Source of the DNA: DATFJT01 sp965230755
GTDB taxonomy: Bacteria > Bacteroidota > Bacteroidia > Chitinophagales > Saprospiraceae
Length of the DNA: 64,000 bases
Direction: 5' to 3'
Assembly (NCBI GenBank): GCA_965230755.1
Contig: CBDDLT010000016.1
Span: forward strand, 372,001-436,000
A program made the position numbers and the translations under genes. This document shows, piece after piece, positions 54,275 through 62,338 of the stretch. The notes below the pieces were generated by a model that searched no databases, was not told the DNA's origin, and saw only the letters and a program-made list of their open reading frames with translations. How positions within the stretch are numbered: the stretch's first letter is position 1; every line of letters begins with the position of its first letter.

Positions 54275-54787
54275 TCACATCCTACCTAAAGCACTGGGCA
54301 AACCCATGGCTCTACGCCATGCAGACAACTGCCCTAAGTGCATAGATTCGTGATTGAGGCACATAAATATGGTGCAATCAAGAACAGAGGGAAGATAGTT
54401 GTTGAATCTCCATTTCTTATCCTCCTTCAAGTACTCTTTATTGACAATTAACAACGCTTCTTTCAATCTCTCGTGCTGTAGATATAACTCATCTAATAAA
54501 GCCTCTTTGTTAGGATACAATGAATGGTCCTTTTCCGGAAATCGAGGATCTCCCGGACCGTTTCTTTTGAACAATTCGCGCCAGAGTTCCGGTGTTTCAG
54601 ACTTACCTCCCAGATAGCGTACAGTCATAGCACTAGCCACCGCCAAATGCCCTAGAGTAAATGAGGGATGATTTTCCAATCCCGGACCTGGCGAATAGTA
54701 CATCTGATCTTCAGTTACATCTTCTACCAGTTCCTTAGCAAAGGAATAATTAAAATCTATCTGTTTGATAATAGTCTTTGTATCCAC
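54275..54787 (-). CDS. DinB-family metalloprotein
   Basis: 170 residues, a four-helix bundle of the DinB/YfiT type. The metal-binding triad is H47 (FTLGHLAVA), H146 and H150 (CLNHESMHLGQLSAWRRAMG), the standard three-His arrangement. DinB-like proteins act as thiol-dependent transferases or have unknown roles. It is the first gene of the operon that ends with the ECF42-like sigma factor. The start ATG at 54787 is preceded by about 200 bp with a strong inverted repeat belonging to the upstream gene. Confidence 0.85.
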   Translation of the reverse strand: MDTKTIIKQIDFNYSFAKELVEDVTEDQMYYSPGPGLENHPSFTLGHLAVASAMTVRYLGGKSETPELWRELFKRNGPGDPRFPEKDHSLYPNKEALLDELYLQHERLKEALLIVNKEYLKEDKKWRFNNYLPSVLDCTIFMCLNHESMHLGQLSAWRRAMGLPSALGRM

Positions 54788-54906
54788 CCTTCTATTTTAA
54801 CAATCAAATCAATGCTCGATCTGAAAATACGAATTTCTTGAAACGTGAATAAAATTAATCAGATAAGGGTGTCACTTTTTACTTATTGGTGCACATAGAA
54901 AAGGAT

Positions 54907-54933
54907 GTGATCAGCTACTATAGAGCTGATCAC
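54907..54933 (-). terminator. Perfect 10-bp hairpin after the anti-sigma/barrel gene
   Basis: GTGATCAGCT (54907-54916) pairs with 54924-54933. An alternative outer stem ATGTGAT/ATCACAT overlaps it. On the minus strand ATCCTTTTC follows. It separates this locus from the DinB operon. Confidence 0.65.
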
Positions 54934-54987
54934 TAATCACATGCAATCGCCTGCTAATTTTGCTTAATAAGAATTAATTTCTCCTTT

Positions 54988-56475
54988 TTATCGAAGCGTA
55001 TATCCGACACTAATTAGAGCAGAAACAGAGGCGGGTCTCATCTCGAAGCCATCCGAATGTTTCATGGAATTTAGTGCGTGGGATCCGTTGATTTGTGTAC
55101 TGATTATCCATCGATCCCGAATCCTTTTCGAAACAAAGATCCCGGCATCACCGGATAATAATAATTCATTCTCTTCCGAGATTGATTCTGACATATCAAC
55201 TAGCTTTCCCCCTTGAGTATTCCGCCCCTGAGCGCTCTGTAGAAGACCAAAAGTAGTTCCTATTCTCAGTCCAATTTCCATACTTTCCGTCAGCGGAAAG
55301 GAGTAATTGACTCCTACTGGAAATTCGACAAAATGATATCGATTATAGTGGACTATATTCCTCGTTTGTAAAATTTCAATGGTTGTATCGGCAAAAACCT
55401 GACGGGGCTCAACATAAAATGGGTTAATCTCTTCACTTATCAAGGCATTTTCTCTTCTCTCATAACGAAAGCTCATAACAGTATCCTTAAGCACACTATT
55501 ATAACGCTTATAATTCACCCCAAAATCAAGACTAATTCTACGGCCTACCGCGGTCTTATAGCTGGCATTATGAATAGAGCTAACCAATGCTTTTTCCTTA
55601 GAATCACTGTGCTCGCTTAGGTTTTTCCATAATAGAACCCCGGAACCTAAACTCCACTGAGAAGGCAGATTAGTATGCCCACTTTTATCCAACATAAGCG
55701 GTTGCTGCAGGTTTATAGTCAAACGCTTTTTATCCAACTCAATAGGATTCAGATCCTTTACCGGAACTGTTAAAACCGGAAGAGTGGGGTTCTTATGTGT
55801 TTTGATTCTATTTTCATTTTTCTCCAATGGTTCATGGAAAACGATCGATTTAGCTTCATCCTCCTTTGTAGAATATTCTTCTTGCTTTTGATCATTGGCC
55901 GATTCAGTAACGGAGGTTGTAACTCGTTCAGAAAGAAACTCTTCCTCTTGAATAAGTTCGTTGCCATCCGTTATTGGAATTATAACATTGTTCGGACTTG
56001 GATTCTGATTCCGATTATAGTTCTGATTCCCTTTCCGGTTCCTATTCTGATTCCGATAGCTATCGGAAACGGAATTATGGGAAACGGAATTATCGGAGTC
56101 AGAACCATCGGAATCCGCAATGGAATTATCAAAGCTGGAAGTGTGGTTTTTTACATTTCGATGGTCTTCAGTTTCTTCATAAATGTCTTTCTGTTGTTCG
56201 GGTTTTTCATTCGCACTTTCAATTTTAACAATATTGGATTTTTGTTTTTCTTGGACATCTGAATTCAACTGCCAATAAGCACAGGTAGAAACCAATACCA
56301 GGCATGAGGCCAACATAGAAATGGAGATAATTCTTCTTCTATTCGATCTCTTTTTAAGTTCTGACCTCTCATCAACTCCCTCAATGATCTGATCTCCCAT
56401 ATTATCCCAGGAGAATTCTTCGGGAATATTTTCCTCGCCCCTCAACTTTTTGCGCAATTCATCAGGAGATGCCAT
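54988..56475 (-). CDS. Anti-sigma-like transmembrane protein with C-terminal beta-barrel-like domain
   Basis: 495 residues. The N-terminus (1-48) is cytosolic, starting with ELRKKLRGEENIPEEFSWDN, like the anti-sigma region of small Bacteroidota regulators. One membrane helix lies at about 49-69. A linker (about 75-245) is very rich in Ser/Asp/Asn/Arg (SDGSDSDNSVSHNSVSDSY, NQNRNRKGNQNYNRNQN). The C-terminal 220 residues form amphipathic strands (SLDFGVNYKRYNSVL, YHFVEFPVGVNYSFPL, LISVGYTLR at the end) like an outer-membrane barrel. It overlaps the sigma gene by 14 bases. The design could link envelope state to sigma release; this is inference. Confidence 0.72.
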   Translation of the reverse strand: MASPDELRKKLRGEENIPEEFSWDNMGDQIIEGVDERSELKKRSNRRRIISISMLASCLVLVSTCAYWQLNSDVQEKQKSNIVKIESANEKPEQQKDIYEETEDHRNVKNHTSSFDNSIADSDGSDSDNSVSHNSVSDSYRNQNRNRKGNQNYNRNQNPSPNNVIIPITDGNELIQEEEFLSERVTTSVTESANDQKQEEYSTKEDEAKSIVFHEPLEKNENRIKTHKNPTLPVLTVPVKDLNPIELDKKRLTINLQQPLMLDKSGHTNLPSQWSLGSGVLLWKNLSEHSDSKEKALVSSIHNASYKTAVGRRISLDFGVNYKRYNSVLKDTVMSFRYERRENALISEEINPFYVEPRQVFADTTIEILQTRNIVHYNRYHFVEFPVGVNYSFPLTESMEIGLRIGTTFGLLQSAQGRNTQGGKLVDMSESISEENELLLSGDAGIFVSKRIRDRWIISTQINGSHALNSMKHSDGFEMRPASVSALISVGYTLR

Positions 56476-57007
56476 ATGCCTTGATTTGTTGTAGTTTAGA
56501 CAAATTTTGTTGTATCCATTTTAACGCCCTGGAATATTGGCTTCTAGAACTTGAAGCCTGAATTTCCAACATTTCAGCTATCTCTACATGAGAATACCCA
56601 TCTATGGCATGCATCAAAAAGATGATTCTATATCCAGTAGGCATTCTATGTAATATTTTTTCCAAATCTTCTTTATTTAACTCGTATAAACCAGAAGGAA
56701 TTTCCACTTCATTTTGTCCTTCCTCCAAAGCTACAAGAATTAATTTCTTTTTCTTGAGGTGGTTGATGCACTTATGAACAGCTATGCGTGCTATCCATGA
56801 TTTAAACTTTCCTAATTCCTTTTTATAAGAGTGTAGCGATGAAAAAATTTCGATGTATACTTCTTGCATCAAGTCCTTCCTCGCCTCGTATTCTCTGATA
56901 TAACTTTTAATGATGGTATACACATAAGCAGAACTCCCCTCGTAGAGTTCTTTTTGAGCGCCTCGCTCTTTTTTCAGGCATTCATCTATAATCTTATCAG
57001 ATACCAC
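56462..57007 (-). CDS. ECF RNA polymerase sigma factor (RpoE-like)
   Basis: 181 residues. Sigma-2 is at about 20-90 (EARKDLMQEVYIEIFSSLHS with the core-binding DLxQE motif, then KFKSWIARIAVHKCINHLKK). Sigma-4 is at about 115-170 (MPTGYRIIFLMHAIDGYSHV, EIAEMLEIQASSSRSQYSRA), where the SRSQYSRA segment contacts the -35 element. The gene ends inside the start of the anti-sigma-like barrel gene (14-base overlap), the arrangement expected for a sigma/anti-sigma pair. It is preceded by the terminator of the upstream lipoprotein gene, so it has its own promoter. Confidence 0.9.
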   Translation of the reverse strand: MVSDKIIDECLKKERGAQKELYEGSSAYVYTIIKSYIREYEARKDLMQEVYIEIFSSLHSYKKELGKFKSWIARIAVHKCINHLKKKKLILVALEEGQNEVEIPSGLYELNKEDLEKILHRMPTGYRIIFLMHAIDGYSHVEIAEMLEIQASSSRSQYSRALKWIQQNLSKLQQIKAYGIS

Positions 57008-57062
57008 TTATTCTTCTGGTCGTTTTTATTTGGTACTCATGATCGTTTTCTTCAAATCAAAG

Positions 57063-57095
57063 CGTCTTGGAAGCGCAAATTGCACCCCCAAGACG
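57063..57095 (-). terminator. Terminator of the eight-repeat lipoprotein gene
   Basis: CGTCTTGG (57063-57070) pairs perfectly with CCAAGACG (57088-57095), 17-nt loop. On the minus strand CTTTGATTTG follows. Confidence 0.6.
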
Positions 57096-57107
57096 TAAAA
57101 TTCAATA

Positions 57108-58349
57108 TTACTGACAAATATCAAATACTAGTATATCAACATCGACTGCATCGTTCAATGTCATGGTTGATCCATCCGCATTCAATACTACTGAAATTGG
57201 ATAGTCAATCATTGTAATTAGAGGAGCACCTGTTTGCATGTAGTCTTCTACAAAACTGGTTAGCTCATCATCATTTGAAAATTCTACCTGAATTTCCGCT
57301 CCATTTTCGAAATCCAAGTACGTGGCTGAGAAAGGATAGTTAATGTCATAACAATCCACTTCATCCAAACCAAATGCTAGGTTAAGAAGGTCCACACCGA
57401 AATCACCACTACCAGTTCCGTTACCTCCATCATCTTCGAAACAATCTTCGATGGCTTCGTTCAATTCGTCATCTGAATTAACTACAATTTCGTTTCCATC
57501 TTCATCGACCAAAGTCAATGGATAAGCAAACCCTGCCAACTCACCTTGAATCATGAGATCACATAATTCCATATGATCATTCACCACTACTTCTGTCCCA
57601 TCAATTAGTTTCACGGTCATGGGGAATTCAACTTTATAGCAGGCGATGTATTCAAATCCTGTCTCCCATACCCAGGTGGTATCGACATCAGGATCTAAGT
57701 CATTACATGATAAAAGGATATCAAATAGCTCGTCTGTATTACCAGCAGTATGTATGTTTCCATCTTCATCAACCAATGAAATAGGGAATTCGAAAAACAT
57801 CGGTTCCTGCGCAGTTAATGCAATGAACTCATTCTCGTCATTGGCTACTACTACAGTACCATCTAGTTTTCTCAAATTGACAGGATATGACAAGCTAAAG
57901 CATGAGTTATCCTCTCCGATCAAGTATGCAGGGAAATCGTCTTCGTTCCATCCTCCACCAGGAACACACTCCGCAAACAACTCTCCTAATTCAAGAGCAT
58001 CTGCTGCCTGAACTTCAGTTCCATCTTCCATCAATACGTCCAAAGGATATACGAAATCGTAGATCTCGATACTTCCATCAAGATAACCGATGAATTCGCT
58101 CTCATCGTTAACCTCATATTCGTTTCCTTCAACATCGGCAAGTGAAAATGGGAATAATATAGTGATACAATCCAATTCCAATCCGTCTTCAGAAGCTGAA
58201 GACCTGGACATTAGTCCATTAGATGTGGTTGTTTCAATTGTTTCGAAGTTTTCTTGTTCCTGAACTACCTCATCAACATTCTCCTTGCTACAGCTTGCTA
58301 TAAGTAATAAAAGAAGTACAAGTACTCCCGATAATTTCATGATTTTCAT
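57108..58349 (-). CDS. Lipoprotein made of eight short beta repeats in four Cys-bounded pairs
   Basis: 413 residues. The lipobox LIASC gives lipidated C20, followed by SKENVDE, an acidic export-type sequence. The mature protein has eight units of about 35-40 residues with the pattern hydrophobic-P-h-x-h-x-D-G-x-x-h-x-h-x-(D/N)-(D/E)-(E/D)-h: for example YPLDVLMEDGTEVQAADALE, FPISLVDEDGNIHTAGNTDE, FPMTVKLIDGTEVVVNDHME. They come in four pairs; in most the first unit starts after a Cys and the second ends in one (FAEC, LLSC, IEDC, FDIC), suggesting one disulfide per pair. No family is recognised. It lies just beside the REP cluster. Confidence 0.72.
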   Translation of the reverse strand: MKIMKLSGVLVLLLLLIASCSKENVDEVVQEQENFETIETTTSNGLMSRSSASEDGLELDCITILFPFSLADVEGNEYEVNDESEFIGYLDGSIEIYDFVYPLDVLMEDGTEVQAADALELGELFAECVPGGGWNEDDFPAYLIGEDNSCFSLSYPVNLRKLDGTVVVANDENEFIALTAQEPMFFEFPISLVDEDGNIHTAGNTDELFDILLSCNDLDPDVDTTWVWETGFEYIACYKVEFPMTVKLIDGTEVVVNDHMELCDLMIQGELAGFAYPLTLVDEDGNEIVVNSDDELNEAIEDCFEDDGGNGTGSGDFGVDLLNLAFGLDEVDCYDINYPFSATYLDFENGAEIQVEFSNDDELTSFVEDYMQTGAPLITMIDYPISVVLNADGSTMTLNDAVDVDILVFDICQ

Positions 58350-58969
58350 TTCTGTTTAATTTTTAAATGATACAATTACTTTTTAGTAGCTACTTCATAC
58401 TCTTATTCAATTTAAAGCACGAAAACGTTGCACCGAGGAATAAAAAACTCAAAAAAGATAGCTTGTGTTATACTGAATGTCAATAAAATCAACTGGTTTC
58501 AGCAGATAAAAATATGTCGCTCCTATGGAGCTCTGTTATGTGGACATCCTTAACAGCTATGTCCAGACCGCTCCTATGGAGCTTTCTTTTTTACATTCTC
58601 TTTCTCGGCGTGCTCAATTCCCTTTTCATATTTATCCCTAACCTAGCCACTTCGTAATTCTTTTAAAAATAATGTTGTTTGAATTCAACGGGCTCTGCAG
58701 AAGACGTTCTTTTTTCCCCTTTTTTCATCTCCGCTTGAAATTGAAAATTGTACCGTTACACTAAGACTCTTACTTGTCGCTCCTATGGAGCTTTCTTCTT
58801 TTACATGTTCTTTCTCAGAGTGCTCAATTCCCTTTTCATATTTATCTCTGTCTTAGCCACAGAACGGCGAATCTCACATAAATACAAATTTGATCGGATT
58901 CTTTAAGCTCCATAGGAGCGACATACAAGAATAATTTTTTATTATATTTAGAAATAAAAATCTTACACC
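58350..58969. repeat. REP-like hairpin cluster, left side, with a 210-bp tandem duplication
   Basis: No gene in 620 bp. Hairpins GCTCCTATGGAGC lie at 58519-58531, 58570-58582 and 58779-58791; the inverse GCTCCATAGGAGC with GACATA at 58907-58925; and a GCCAC-type hairpin with one mismatch at 58856-58868. Two about 210-bp tandem units are seen, for example GTGCTCAATTCCCTTTTCAT starts at 58610 and again at 58820. Confidence 0.82.
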
Positions 58970-59431
58970 ATGGCCAACACCTATACCCAATTGTATTTCC
59001 ATGTCGTTTTTGCCGTCAAAGGAAGGAGAAATCATATTTCCACGGTTTGGAAGGAAGAGCTCTATAAATACATCTCCGGAGTAATTTCAAACAAGAATCA
59101 AAAACCAATAACCATGAATGGCATGCCCGACCATATTCACCTGTTGATAGGGACCAAACCAAATTGTAATTTGTCAGATCTCATCAGAGATGTCAAAGCA
59201 AATTCCTCTAAGTGGATTAATGAAAAGGATCTTGTCCAAGGAAAATTTGAATGGCAAAGAGGATTTGGCGCGTTTACGGTCGGACAATCTCAACTTCCTC
59301 GAATAATTAATTACATCAAATCTCAAGAAAAACATCATTCCCGCTCTAGCTTTAAGAAAGAATACATTTCTTTTTTGAAAACCCACGAAATTCCTTTTGA
59401 TACAAGATATATTTTCAAAGAGTACCCTTAA
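58970..59431 (+). CDS. Y1-type transposase (IS200/IS605 TnpA, RAYT-like)
   Basis: 153 residues. The HUH motif is H55-I-H57 (GMPDHIHLLI) and the catalytic Tyr is Y115 in RIINYIKSQEKHHS, with Q119/E120 beyond. These are the essentials of a single-strand Y1 transposase, and the length fits. There is no TnpB/IscB gene or paired IS200 ends; instead hairpin repeats flank it on both sides and recur elsewhere in the window. This is the hallmark of domesticated REP-associated tyrosine transposases (RAYTs), which spread or maintain REP sequences. Confidence 0.88.
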   Translation: MANTYTQLYFHVVFAVKGRRNHISTVWKEELYKYISGVISNKNQKPITMNGMPDHIHLLIGTKPNCNLSDLIRDVKANSSKWINEKDLVQGKFEWQRGFGAFTVGQSQLPRIINYIKSQEKHHSRSSFKKEYISFLKTHEIPFDTRYIFKEYP

Positions 59432-59660
59432 CTATTTATCAGTTAAGGCCGCAGAGCGGCGAAATTCATGCAGATATAAATTTGATCCGATTCTTTAAGC
59501 TCTATAAGAGCGACATATAGAATACGTAATTCCCTTTTCAAATTTATCCCTTGCCTAGCCACTGAGTGGCGAAATTCAAATAGACATAATTATATTTGGA
59601 TTCATCAAGCTCCATAGGAGCGACATATTAATATCCACACATTGTCTAAGAAGACATGTT
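59432..59660. repeat. REP-like hairpin cluster, right side of the transposase gene
   Basis: Two full two-hairpin units lie here. Unit 1 has GCCGCAGAGCGGC (59448-59460) and GCTCTATAAGAGC (59499-59511). Unit 2 has GCCACTGAGTGGC (59558-59570) and GCTCCATAGGAGC (59609-59621). Each GCxxC hairpin is followed by GAAATTCA and each GCTCY hairpin by GACATA. Stem changes A-T to G-C and C-G to T-A are compensated on the other arm. Confidence 0.85.
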
Positions 59661-59666
59661 TTCAGC

Positions 59667-59771
59667 GCTGTATTATAATACCTCTACTAATACAGCTCGC
59701 TTAAGAGGCCCATTTCCATGCGTTTGGAGCCAAAATCACCCAAAGGGGTGACGCCTAATCCTTTGATCAGG
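59667..59771 (+). promoter_or_regulatory. Structured leader of the downstream T9SS gene
   Basis: GCTGTATTA (59667-59675) pairs with 59688-59696. TTTGG-AG-CCAAA lies at 59723-59734. TCACCC pairs with GGGGTGA (59736-59751), and CCTxATC pairs with GATxAGG (59754-59771). This row of hairpins ends 37 bp before the chosen start. It does not match a riboswitch class known to me; it may be a leader RNA or the tail of the repeat cluster. Confidence 0.45.
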
Positions 59772-59808
59772 TATAGATTTGAAGCATTTAAATCAAAAAT
59801 TTATTCCA

Positions 59809-61662
59809 ATGAAAACTTGTACAAAAATTCAACTCAGCTCTTTGCTATTTTTACTCGTTCTTTCCTTCCCCTCGTATTCTGCCGTTTTTACCTGGAACGG
59901 TAGCGTTGGCAAGTGGCACAATCCGGAAAACTGGGACTTAAACGCCTTACCAGGACCGGGCGATGAGGTCATCATCAATTCCGGTGAACCACATGTAATG
60001 ACTTCAGAAACGGTAAATAACGTTAGCGTATATGGAGGAACTCTAAACATCACCTCTGATGGAATTCTTAATATCAATAACACCATCCAGCGTTCTTATG
60101 GTGGCTTTAGAGCTCTTTATGTAGATATCTACTGCAATGCCATTGTCGACGGCATACTCGACATATACATTGATCCGAGTATTTCAACCGGTGTAAACTC
60201 ACAATTGATATACAATCAAGGAACCATCGTCAACAACAACCAGATCAAATTAATTGGCGCCGAATCTGTAGGAATTAATTGCCATACAGGAGGCCTTTTT
60301 ACTAATAATGCCAGCATCAACATTGAGGATATCCGTAGCGGTATTAGCAATTACTCTACATTCGATAATTATGGTGATATTTTCATGGAGGGTGTCTCTA
60401 ACATCGGCATTTCAAATAATGCTACCTTCCACAACCGGGATTTGGCTACTATAACCATTAACGAATTCATGGGAGGCATTGGAATTGATGTAAGAACCAA
60501 CTCTAATTTCTACAACGATGGAGATTTGTTCATTGATGATGCCAATACGCTTTCCTATGGCATGGGGATTCATGTGGTCGGGTTTTTCGAAAACAAGAAT
60601 GGAGCAACTCTGAGTCTATCAGGAGAGTTCAACTCAGCAATGGATGTCATGGAGACCGGGACCTTTAGAAACAGGTCTGATATGAATGTCAACAACACAA
60701 AAACTTATGGACATGGTATTCGCGTTTACGGCTTTTTTGTCAATCATCAAAGCGGTACCATAGACTCAAGAGGCCACTACAATATATCCAACACTCCAGA
60801 TGGCGAGTTAAGAAATTTTGGTGCATTGAATTTACGACAACATGACTCTGGATCTTCCTATCATTCTCTTTCTAACAGAGGTGTCTTTTCCAATCGCCCT
60901 AAGGGAAAATTAAAAGTATGGGATAATATTATCAATGAACCCGGGGCATGGTTGAATAACCAAGGACATATGTTTTGCCTTAAAGATGGCGCCAACCACA
61001 ATATCCAAGGAAATTTTAACAATACTGCCGCATTGGGAGATGTTTACGACGAACTAAATAATATCAACAACACCGCCGTAAGAATACGACCGATATACGG
61101 AACCGTTGAAGAAGGAGTTCCCGTATCAAATGCTTTGGATATTGGTGGTTTCGGTACCGTCTCTTATCTCTCCTGGTATACTACAGAAACGGGAAATACT
61201 ATTGCCGGCACCTACGACTCCTTTTCAAACACCTTTACGCCCAACGCCAATGCAGTCGGCCTGACTCGAGTATATGCAAGGATTAGAATTACAACAGGTG
61301 GTGTTACCAGAAGACATGCTGTTGAAATTCCTGATGGGGTACAACCCGCTACTCCTTTGGCTCCATCGAATAAGACTAGCTTAACAAGTTCCGCGGAACA
61401 AGCTTTTGATTTAAATGTACAGGTCTATCCTAATCCTGTTACGGAAAGGATCAATATTCAATTTACTGAACCCATAGATGGAGAAAATGAGTTCAGAATA
61501 TACAATGCGGAAGGAAAGACCGTGCATAGTGCACCCTTGAATGGAACATATAGTCGATTTATATTGGATCTACCTTCAAGCATTACTTCTGGAATGTATG
61601 TATTATCCGTGATAAACAATGGTGTACTTCTGCATTCGAAATCCCTTAGAATACAACGCTAA
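59809..61662 (+). CDS. T9SS-secreted beta-helix-like protein
   Basis: About 617 residues from the ATG at 59809, which begins a clean signal peptide (MKTCTKIQLSSLLFLLVLSF, ending PSYSA); the frame is open from 59779. FTWNGSVGKWHNPENWDLNA right after cleavage is a motif shared by secreted beta-helical proteins of the phylum. The body (about 60-460) is Asn-rich and repetitive: NNNQIKLIGAESVGINCHTG, FDNYGDIFMEGVSNIGISNN, FENKNGATLSLSGEFNSAMD, as in right-handed parallel beta-helices. A short beta-sandwich follows (about 420-520). The T9SS type A sorting domain starts at about 545 (QVYPNPVTERINIQFTEP). An adhesin role is inferred. Confidence 0.8.
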   Translation: MKTCTKIQLSSLLFLLVLSFPSYSAVFTWNGSVGKWHNPENWDLNALPGPGDEVIINSGEPHVMTSETVNNVSVYGGTLNITSDGILNINNTIQRSYGGFRALYVDIYCNAIVDGILDIYIDPSISTGVNSQLIYNQGTIVNNNQIKLIGAESVGINCHTGGLFTNNASINIEDIRSGISNYSTFDNYGDIFMEGVSNIGISNNATFHNRDLATITINEFMGGIGIDVRTNSNFYNDGDLFIDDANTLSYGMGIHVVGFFENKNGATLSLSGEFNSAMDVMETGTFRNRSDMNVNNTKTYGHGIRVYGFFVNHQSGTIDSRGHYNISNTPDGELRNFGALNLRQHDSGSSYHSLSNRGVFSNRPKGKLKVWDNIINEPGAWLNNQGHMFCLKDGANHNIQGNFNNTAALGDVYDELNNINNTAVRIRPIYGTVEEGVPVSNALDIGGFGTVSYLSWYTTETGNTIAGTYDSFSNTFTPNANAVGLTRVYARIRITTGGVTRRHAVEIPDGVQPATPLAPSNKTSLTSSAEQAFDLNVQVYPNPVTERINIQFTEPIDGENEFRIYNAEGKTVHSAPLNGTYSRFILDLPSSITSGMYVLSVINNGVLLHSKSLRIQR

Positions 61663-61692
61663 GAATGATATCATTTTAAACATAAAACAACG

Positions 61693-61724
61693 GCCTCAAG
61701 GATTCAATTCTTTGGGGCTTTTTT
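61693..61724 (+). terminator. Terminator of the beta-helix gene
   Basis: GCCTCAAGGA (61693-61702) pairs with TCTTTGGGGC (61709-61718, two G-T pairs) and is followed by TTTTTT. It reaches into the stop of the convergent response-regulator gene. Confidence 0.85.
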
Positions 61725-62337
61725 ACTGTATGAGGAATCGTATTTTAGCAATCATTTCAGCTCGGGAATGCACATCCATTTTATCATAAATACGCTTGAT
61801 GTGGGTTTTGACTGTGTTTAAGCTGATGAAATGTTTTTGGCTGATCTGCTGATTGTTTTTACCCTGATAAATTTCTTCTAGGACTTCAAATTCTTTTGAT
61901 GTTAATGGACTATGATTGTTGTTGTTGATTCTTTCGATACTGAGTCCGGATTGTAAAAACTTATTACTAAAGTTGAACAAAGCAATTTCAATAGTAGTGA
62001 AAACTGTTTCCAAATGCAGGGGTTTCGATATATAGCCCATGGGGTAGAATTGTTTTGCTCGATCTACGGTCGCCCGATCTGAATAAGAGGTGAGAAACAA
62101 AAAAGGGATTTGCTTTTCTTCATTAATGAATCGCGCAATATCAAAGCCCTCCATTCCTTTTCCCAAGTTGATATCTAAAAGACAAATATCTGGCGTTCTT
62201 TCCCGAAGACTGCTCAGTGCTGACAAATAGGTATAACAAGGTTCTAGTACTTCATAGCCCTTTTCCTGTAGATACCCGGCGAGATCTTCAGCAATGATTG
62301 GTTCATCTTCGACAATAAGTACTTCTATATTGGTCAT
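61723..62337 (-). CDS. LuxR/NarL-type response regulator
   Basis: About 204 residues from the ATG at 62337, chosen over the frame start at 62403 because it begins directly with the receiver domain (MTNIEVLIVEDEPIIAEDLA). The phospho-acceptor is D55 (CLLDINLGKG), with FLFLTSYSD as the Thr/Ser switch and YISKPLHLE containing the conserved Lys. A LuxR helix-turn-helix closes the protein (LTSKEFEVLEEIYQGKNNQQ, then HFISLNTVKTHIKRIYDKMD). It starts one base after the histidine kinase stop, so the two form a two-component pair. Targets are not visible. Confidence 0.9.
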   Translation of the reverse strand: MTNIEVLIVEDEPIIAEDLAGYLQEKGYEVLEPCYTYLSALSSLRERTPDICLLDINLGKGMEGFDIARFINEEKQIPFLFLTSYSDRATVDRAKQFYPMGYISKPLHLETVFTTIEIALFNFSNKFLQSGLSIERINNNNHSPLTSKEFEVLEEIYQGKNNQQISQKHFISLNTVKTHIKRIYDKMDVHSRAEMIAKIRFLIQ

Positions 62338-62338
62338 A

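Noticed and set aside
59723..59771. c-di-GMP (GEMM) riboswitch suggested by GGGGTGACGCC and a following stem
   Set aside because: The tetraloop and receptor positions and the conserved second stem are absent.
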